In this document: piece after piece, positions 48,401-56,956 of the stretch | How positions within the stretch are numbered: position 1 is the stretch's first letter | Layout: each line of letters begins with the position of its first letter | DNA from: Myoxocephalus aenaeus | Lineage: Eukaryota; Chordata; Actinopteri; Perciformes; Cottidae | DNA: 64,000 bases | Direction: 5' to 3' | Assembly (NCBI GenBank): GCA_038501785.1 | Contig: JBAMJR010000154.1 | Span: 4,534,001 to 4,598,000, forward strand | Notes under the pieces: generated by a model | What the model was told of the DNA's origin: nothing | Seen by the model: the letters and a program-made list of their open reading frames with translations, nothing else | Database searches by the model: none | Position numbers and translations under genes: made by a program

Positions 48401-51400
48401 TTTGGAAAGCAGCCTGCCTGACACAGCTCAAAGCAGAAGTGTTGACCATTAGCAAAAAGTTCTGGAACAAGCACTTCAGTGGAAGCAGCGCTTCACTGCT
48501 TAAAAGGTCCTCAACATTTTGGCAGAGACGTGGCTCATCACTGCCAATGACAACATCTTTTATTGTTCAGTGTCTCCTCTGTGACTTTGTCGGTTCAAAT
48601 CCATAACTTTTTTTAAAGTGTTAACTGGAATACTACCATAAACTTCCACCGTTAAGTCTGGACACAAAATCACACGAGGGATAATTTCCCTTTTTCTGGT
48701 GAAATGTGCAATCACAGAATCTGCGTCATAGCGGGGTGTCGCAATCGCGAAGAACTCAGAGTCACAGATCTAAAATCATCCGCAGTGATCAACAGGTGCT
48801 TGGCAGTGGGATAAAAATAGACCCAGAGCCAACAGTGTCAGCCGACTGGAGGCCTCTCCAAAACATTGGGGGGGGGGGGGTCACCATGACCCAGAGAGAC
48901 GGTGAGATGAAAAGTGAGCTGAAAAAAAGGGTCGCAAATTGAAGTGGAGCTAGCAGCAGGAGCCGTAGGCCGAGGAGGACAAAAGAATGAAATGACGACA
49001 GTCACCGTGACGAAGGCAACAAGGAGGAAGATAAATGAGGAAAGAAGAAAGAGGAACAGGTTGAGAGGTTGGAGGCGGACGAGTAAAAAGAAAAATAGAA
49101 GCTTTAATTGCTGAGATGTTGACCAGATGATGTAGCACAAGTCATTGTAGTAGATTGATAACTAACCAAACAGTTAAAAACACACAATCTGCCATGCGGA
49201 GTCACGTTCACTGGTGTCAAAACAAAACTGTGTCAAAAACAACTCCCTTGGCTCCTCAAACACGGATTAAATACTCCTGCCTCGTTTCATGTTAGACAGC
49301 TACAACAAACGTATTATTACTCACCCGGCTTCAATTGTTCATTGTGACAATTGTGTTATGCCAACAGATCTTGATGATTTGTCAGTAAGTAACCTGTTCT
49401 TCATGTAAATATCATAAATATAATCAATTATAAATCAGCTTGAATGCTATATTTATAATATTTTGTGTAAAAATGTGATCCAAAAATATAGTTTGTGGCA
49501 GAGTTGATATGGTTTTGAATTAAGTGTTTGCTTTTGCAAGACATGTATGATGTTTTGCATTTTGTGGATATGTTTTTTGTTTGTGTGTGTGTAGAGGTTC
49601 AATAAAGAAGGCCCATCCATCATCCATTCATCCATCCATCCATCCATCCATCGTCCGTAACCGCTTTTCCTTTTCAGGGTCCGATCCCAGCTGATATCGG
49701 ACAAAAATAAAGAAGGCCCTGGTTTCATAAAAAGGGTCTTAGTGTTATGATGTTGGTGTGTTTTGTGTTCCTGTTTTATTTTGAAGGTCCTTGCCCCTTG
49801 TGTCCTCTGTTCCCCTGCACTTCCTGCCCCTCTGATTGTCTGATTGTCTGTCCTGTCTGCTAATTGTTTCCTGCTGTGTCTAATCACCTGCCCCTCCCTG
49901 CGTATTTAAACCATGGCTGCGGTCGAATAGTCCAATAATTACCTCCTAACGTCTAACCCTAAGCACTTTTCCTTAACCTCTGTGGCAAACGTCACGGGGT
50001 TAAGGAAAGATGGGAAGGAGAATTCATAAGGAGTTAGGAGAAGACAACCGCAGTGTTTGGCAAATCCGACTCCACTTTCACTAAGCGACGTAGTTATGAC
50101 ACGACGGCAGGCGCATGTTTGTGACGTCACTGTCTGCAGCGGTGAAACTACAATGTTCCGAAGATGGACTACAAAATGCGCATCTTAGATACTTTGTCCG
50201 TCTTCTTACAGTATTTAATTCTTTACAGCAGTTTTCAGCAACGTAACGTTTGTAGTTTTCCAGCCGGTTTAACAAATTATTGAAAGTATTCCCAAGTTAC
50301 AGCAACAGTTATTTACATGATCTGCGTTTGTCGGTCATGATCGTCTGTTCTCGTGAACGGCCGAATGATACGTCACTTTAAATGTTGCCGCCGCAAGGAA
50401 TTGTGGGTCGGCATTATCTCCTTTCCTTTCATAAAGGAAGGTCCAGTGGTTCCTATGCTAAAGGAGCTAAGTTAGGAAGCATTGAAGCTCCTTTCCTTTG
50501 CGTTTGGACAATTCGACCGGCACTTATCATGGCGGCCACGTAGGTACTTCCGGGTCATTTCACTCAGTTAGGAAGGTTCCTAACCAAAAAGGACTATTCG
50601 ACCGCAGCCCCTGTTTGTCTTGTGGCTCAGTGTGGGATTGTACAGCATATTACTGTGAGTAGACTGTGTTTGTCCTGGCGGATCTAGTTGTTGTGCTTCT
50701 TGTTGTCCGTTTTTTTGGTTTGTGTTCTTCAACCTTTTTCCCTCGGCCTGTTGGAGGCTTGACCTTAGTTTTTGTAAATAAATATTCTTTTTGAACTGTT
50801 TCTCTGGTGTTTGGGTCCTTTTTCATACCCCACCCCGTAACACATAGCATTTGCGAGAAAAAAAAGAAGTGTTTTCTTCAATTCATTGAACTATAATAAA
50901 GTCCCAAAAAGGTAACAAACTGTCCGTCATAACTTACTAAAGTCCAATGTGACGTCTTTCATTCAACCAACAGTCCCAAACCAAAACCATTCATTCTAAA
51001 ATGATCAAACAGAACCGAGCAGCAGAGATGAGATAAAACTGTATTTATCCCGAGGGAAATTGTTGTGGAACACAAAGAGAGGGAAAGTGTGCAAATAAAC
51101 ATAATATAAACAATAATGGAGCAGTGATGATCCTTATTAATATCCTGATTATGATACAGCATATCCACTATGTTCCACTTCATCTGTCACAACATTTATA
51201 TCCTCCTAAATCCACAATTCCCAGACTCGTGCCGTCATATTTCTTTCTGCTGCCTTTTGTTCCCTCCGTCTCTCGGCGGTGCGCGTCACGCCCGGACAGT
51301 GTGACGGTGGCAGAGGGACGGAGAAAGACGCAGAGAGATTGCATTGTGGTTTGTAGTTATCCGATCATTAATCCTCACTGATCCGAATCAACCTCCAGTC

Positions 51401-53051
51401 CACTGTTCCCTCTTCACTCGGCTGCTCCATCACACAACGTGGCTGGCTGGTTGGATGCAGGACATGGAAGCTTTGTCTTTATTAACAACATGAAAGCGCG
51501 TCCTCGCAGAGAGGCTGGTCTTACATCACCATCAATCACAGCGATGACGAGATGGGTTTGATAACAGCAACAACAAAAATCCCACGACTGCAACTTCTCC
51601 TTTCGTGCGCCCTTTTGTTCAGATGAGTTCTGAACTGTTGAAACTCTGGATTCAACATGAGAGAACAGAAGCGTGTCCGCCAAGGTTTAAAAAGCCCAGC
51701 AAGCCTCTCAAGTTCTGCCTTTTGACTCTGGCTTATAGCGCTTTACAGGACTAGTGGTGTGCATATCTTCATTGTGGGAACGCTAACCCTGGCAGTGCCC
51801 GTGATCTCTCCCCAGGATGTAGCTTCTTTCTGCCGCAGAGGTGTAATAAAACGTATACCCCATTAACTGGCCTGATTAAATGGTCGGGTCTCGTCCCTCC
51901 GCCGCTGTCTGGCCACGCTGTGCTGCAGAGGCCCACAGCATGTTGAGCCCGTACCGCTCATTAACCACGGATCAAATTCATCTGAGTGAGCTCCTCCGTA
52001 ATGAACTCGTGTTAACTGGACAGAGGATGGAGAAACACACAAACCATGACTACACAACAATTGTAACTTGAATGTAGCTCACTGGGCAAGCTCATGTCAG
52101 CTCACCGATATATAACCCGTTTAGATTAGAGGGTCAAATATATATTCTAGTTGAAATATCTGACCTGAGACTTTAAATGCTGCTGTTTAATAAGGTCAGA
52201 AACTGAAAGAAATTGAATTAATATTACCGAAAAATAACACTAATTTACAACAAAATATAATGCTAATAATGTCAGACTAAATGACTGGTTAGTTATGCAT
52301 CATCGTTTTTTCCCACTAGTTCTAATTCTCCATGTATGCATACACATAAAGCGATGCAATACCACTTACAAAGACCTGACAGTTATATGAACATACAGTC
52401 AGGTCCATAACTATTTGGACATTGACACAAAAAAAAGAGGGTGGCCACATTTGAATTTGTTGTAGTTCCTACACCGTTCACCTGATTTGGATGTAAATAC
52501 CCTCAAATTAAAGCTGAAAGTCTGCACTTAAAGCACATCTTGATGTTTTCATTTCAACTCCATTGTTGTGGTGTACAGAGCCAAAATAATGAAAATGTGT
52601 CAATGTCCAAATATGTATGGACCTGACTGTATATCATCTACAAATTCATAAAGTCTTTACTACTTACTTCTTAAGTTGTATTGGTGCAATTCAATTTAAT
52701 AAATAATTATTTTAATGGTACATTTAGGGTATGAATGTTACATTATTCAATATTCTCATTAAGAGAAGCTGTGAAGTTTGCGGTCGCTTTATGTCTTTTG
52801 TGACCACAGAGGTGACCATGTGACCTGTTCAACAAGCACCTGCTGCTACTCATGCCATTAATCGCCATAGCAACACAGTATGCAGCAACAGACAGCACGA
52901 TATGTCTGCAGGTTCATACTGCGAAGTAATTAAGTAATGTATATAATGAAGATCAAATGTGTGGGATTTTATGGCTTTAAGATAAATATAAGTATTACTT
53001 TTCGAGACAATATATGTCGATCTTTTTGGTGCTTTTATTTGGTTCAATTAG

Positions 53052-53126
<75 letters not shown>

Positions 53127-53747
53127 CTCTGTGGACAACCTTGTTTTAGAACCAAACAGGATGAAAGAGTAAACATCAAAAGCAGCAGCGAGGACAAAAC
53201 TAATTAACTAAGGAGAGAGGACGTAGCTATCGGGGAGAGGAAGCGCTAGTATAATTATTCATGAGACAATAATATGTTGGAGAAATTGCTACACATATGC
53301 AGACAGAAAAACACACATGTCCCAGTATTTTGGTTGGAAAATATGATTACAAAAATGGTGACCTTCTTGCCTGCATACAATGATGACGCAAATAACTATA
53401 TACCTGCCCCGGGATTAAAGGGTAAATATGAGAAGATTACCCTCAAATGACAACATTTGTATTCAGTTGTTGCCCCAGCTTCCTCTCCCACTTGACTTGC
53501 TGTGATCCAACTGTTACATAAGTCTTTAATCCAGCTGTGCTACTTCTTCTCTCCTCTCCCAATCGTCTCTCCTTTTCTCCCGCCACTGTAATATGAATTC
53601 TAAAAAGAAAACCCTTTTTTTTCTCATTTTGTGAGACAACATCCTAACTAAACCGTGTCTCATAATGAAACCTCTGTGTCCAGGGCACACTGCAGGACCC
53701 AAGATGATTCCCATGAGTCGGCAGGCCGCTGCATGGCTGTTGTTTCT

Positions 53748-53816
<69 letters not shown>

Positions 53817-55977
53817 GCCAGCAGGCTCAAACACAAATCCTGTGTGTTTTTGTCACCTACAGCCTCTGTCTCTCCGCCAGGGCCCCCTCTCTGAGGGGGG
53901 GTGGCAGCCAGGAATAGACTGCCCTTAACCGTTTGTAGCAGCTAATGTGGCAAACTGTAATCTAGCAGGTTGTGTTGTGCCTTTCACCACCGGCCAGGGG
54001 ACTCAAAGAGCTGTAAAGTTGCTAGAAACCCTTCGAAAGCCCTTCAGCGCGCCGGGACTCGGCCGGCACCCATGTGATCAAAGCGAGACATGGCTGGCCT
54101 TTCTCTTTTATCTGCTGAGGTCGTGAGAGGTCTCTGCAAGACTAACAGTCATGTGTTTAGATAAGATGTAAAGGAGGGGGGGGGGGGGTCAGGGTAAAGC
54201 AAGCTGAGGACAGGAGAAAGCCGTGGCATGATATGAATCTAAATGTTGTTATCACAAGAGGCGGTTTAGTGAAAGGGAAAAGGTGAACATTAAAAAAAGA
54301 AGAGAACATATTTCTGCCCCTATAAGGTGTTGTGTCTCTTTAATACGACCACCGGCATCCCTCTTATGCAGAGCATGACCTCATGCAGTTCTCACTCTTT
54401 GCGCCACTCTGAGGCATCACGCCATCGCTATTATTATTACCAGACGACCAAAAGGCACCAAAGAGAAGGCAGTGGAGACGGTGGACGAGTACATGCACTG
54501 ACCCTCCATGCACACACACACACACACACACACACTAATTTTACACTGTATAACTTATTGCATGTAGGCTTAGCCGTTCTTTTATGCCAACAGGGTGAAA
54601 TAAGTTTCACAGATTTAGGTTATTACGCAATTTCCCATTTAAACTCCACGCACTGCAAAACACCATGACACCTTATTTTCTCTCCACAAAAACTATTTAA
54701 TGAACTACACAGGCTTAATTCACCAGCAGTTTTTTCTTGAGCCAGAAAACCGGCTTATGAGCAGGACAGAAAGCAAATGACATTTCCTTCTCATTGTGAA
54801 GTCCTGTGCTGGAAAGAGGTGAACGACTGTTGAAGTGTTTCAGGAGACACAGTTTACACCTTCAGTGACAGCTGATGCAACCGTCAAGGTGAAGCGTTAG
54901 GACAGACACATCAGGGAATCATCTCAAGTGATAAACACAATTCTTGAACAGAGGGTTATCTAGGCATCCTGAACTATGAACCATTCTTTTGTGGATGTCT
55001 ACAATATTATCTAACTTGTCTGCTTCCTTCATAATGTATTGCTTGTTCATATGAATCGATTTTGGATGTTTTTAGTTTTCAGGGTCAAACAACAAATGCC
55101 CGTCTCCATCCTCACAATGGCCGTTGGACTGTGTAAACATCCCAGACAACAAAGGAAACGAGTCCAGGACTTTATCATTCTGTCCCCAACAAAGAATGAC
55201 AATGTTGTCAATACACTAGATCCAAAAACAAGTAAAGCAGAGTGCAACACAACTGAAAAATACTAATTTCCCAGAGACAAAAACACACCAGGGCCAGGTC
55301 ACAAGTCAGAAACAGGGTGATAATATGGGCTATGATGTTGAAAGGACATTCCCAGTGGAGTAAAGTGCATCCTGTCGTCGCTAAAACTTTACTAATTCAG
55401 CTTTAATTTCTTTTGAGAATCTCAAAATCGTGAAAGTACGAGAGGCTGGCTATGTGTGGACGGTGACCTTGATGGGAGTTTACTGCTCTCTCTGTGCAGA
55501 GAAAAGGCTCAGCTGCCTTGCTTATTACATGTTAATCACCTTGCATGATGTAATGTTTGTTCTTCTATGTAGCCTCATTAAGGGAGCAGCTGTTCAGAAT
55601 ATGGCAGGGTTAATAGAGGGTGATACGCAAGTAATGGGAGGACCAGATATACATCAACCATCCCTCCGATTCTGATTCAATAATTGAATTAATGATTAAT
55701 CCCTTGTCTACTTCATAATGTTGCAGAGCGGGGATGCAAAAAGAAAAAAAGGGTGAGAGATGAGAGATGAGGGGCGTGTTCATTGACCCCCATCCCTCCC
55801 ACCTCACCTCCGCCTCACCCACGGATCTGATTTCCCCTGATGGCCCTGCTGGAGCATCCGTCAGGCTCCCTGTACACACTGTCACCACACACACACACAT
55901 ACACACACACAAACACTCACTTACCGGCCCAAGCCTGACAAACACACATCCATAAGCGCACAACAGCATGGACACAC

Positions 55978-56044
<67 letters not shown>

Positions 56045-56867
56045 CATCCTGATAGTTATCTTCACTGCACCTGAGCCAGTTTTAAGGTCAGGTGAAAGGG
56101 TCGCAGACTGCACACGGCAGATGGGACGATACCCCAGCGGTGCCCAGTCTGATCACCAGACCTGTCAGAGTTGGTTCCCAATAGACGCTTTATTCTCTAA
56201 TTCAGCCGCCAACCAACCAGCTGCTTCCTGCCCCAGCCGATAAGCGCGGCCTGCTGATGACACCGGCCTGTTCCCACCAGACCAACCAGTAATGTGGTTA
56301 CAGCGGCTCGCCCTCATTTACGTTGTCACTATGTGTACATGTCCTGCGAACAGACAAATCACTCATAATACAAATAATGACGAGGCCTTGATGGACTCTT
56401 TCTCAAAGTGTCTTCTCCTCAGAGTGTAAACTTTGAAGTCTGTTCAAGACGCACAACTTATCACTCCATCGGGCTGGAGGCGAGTACACGCGTGTTAGAT
56501 TCAGTACTGCAGAGTCCCAGCGAGGCCCGAGTGGGATGGTTTTCCTCTGCAGACCAGGGCGACTGGAAGCCAGGAGATAGTTGATAGTGTGCATGCATAT
56601 TGTAGCTCACCAGAGCAATTTAACTGGGCCAGCCAGGTTCATTTCTATTCTGCACATTCACCAGCCATCACTGCATCTGTAGTTACTGGCACATTCTCCA
56701 TTCAGCTCCACAGAATGAAAAAAAAAGCCATTGTAAAGCCCACAGCCAATGGCCTGCCAAAGCACCCGGAGTGAAATGTTTATCATTGGAGATGAGCAAA
56801 GTATTCATCATCATCATCATCATCCTCCTGCGGGTCCACGCTCACCCGTCTGCAGGCAGCTGCTGTT

Positions 56868-56956
<89 letters not shown>

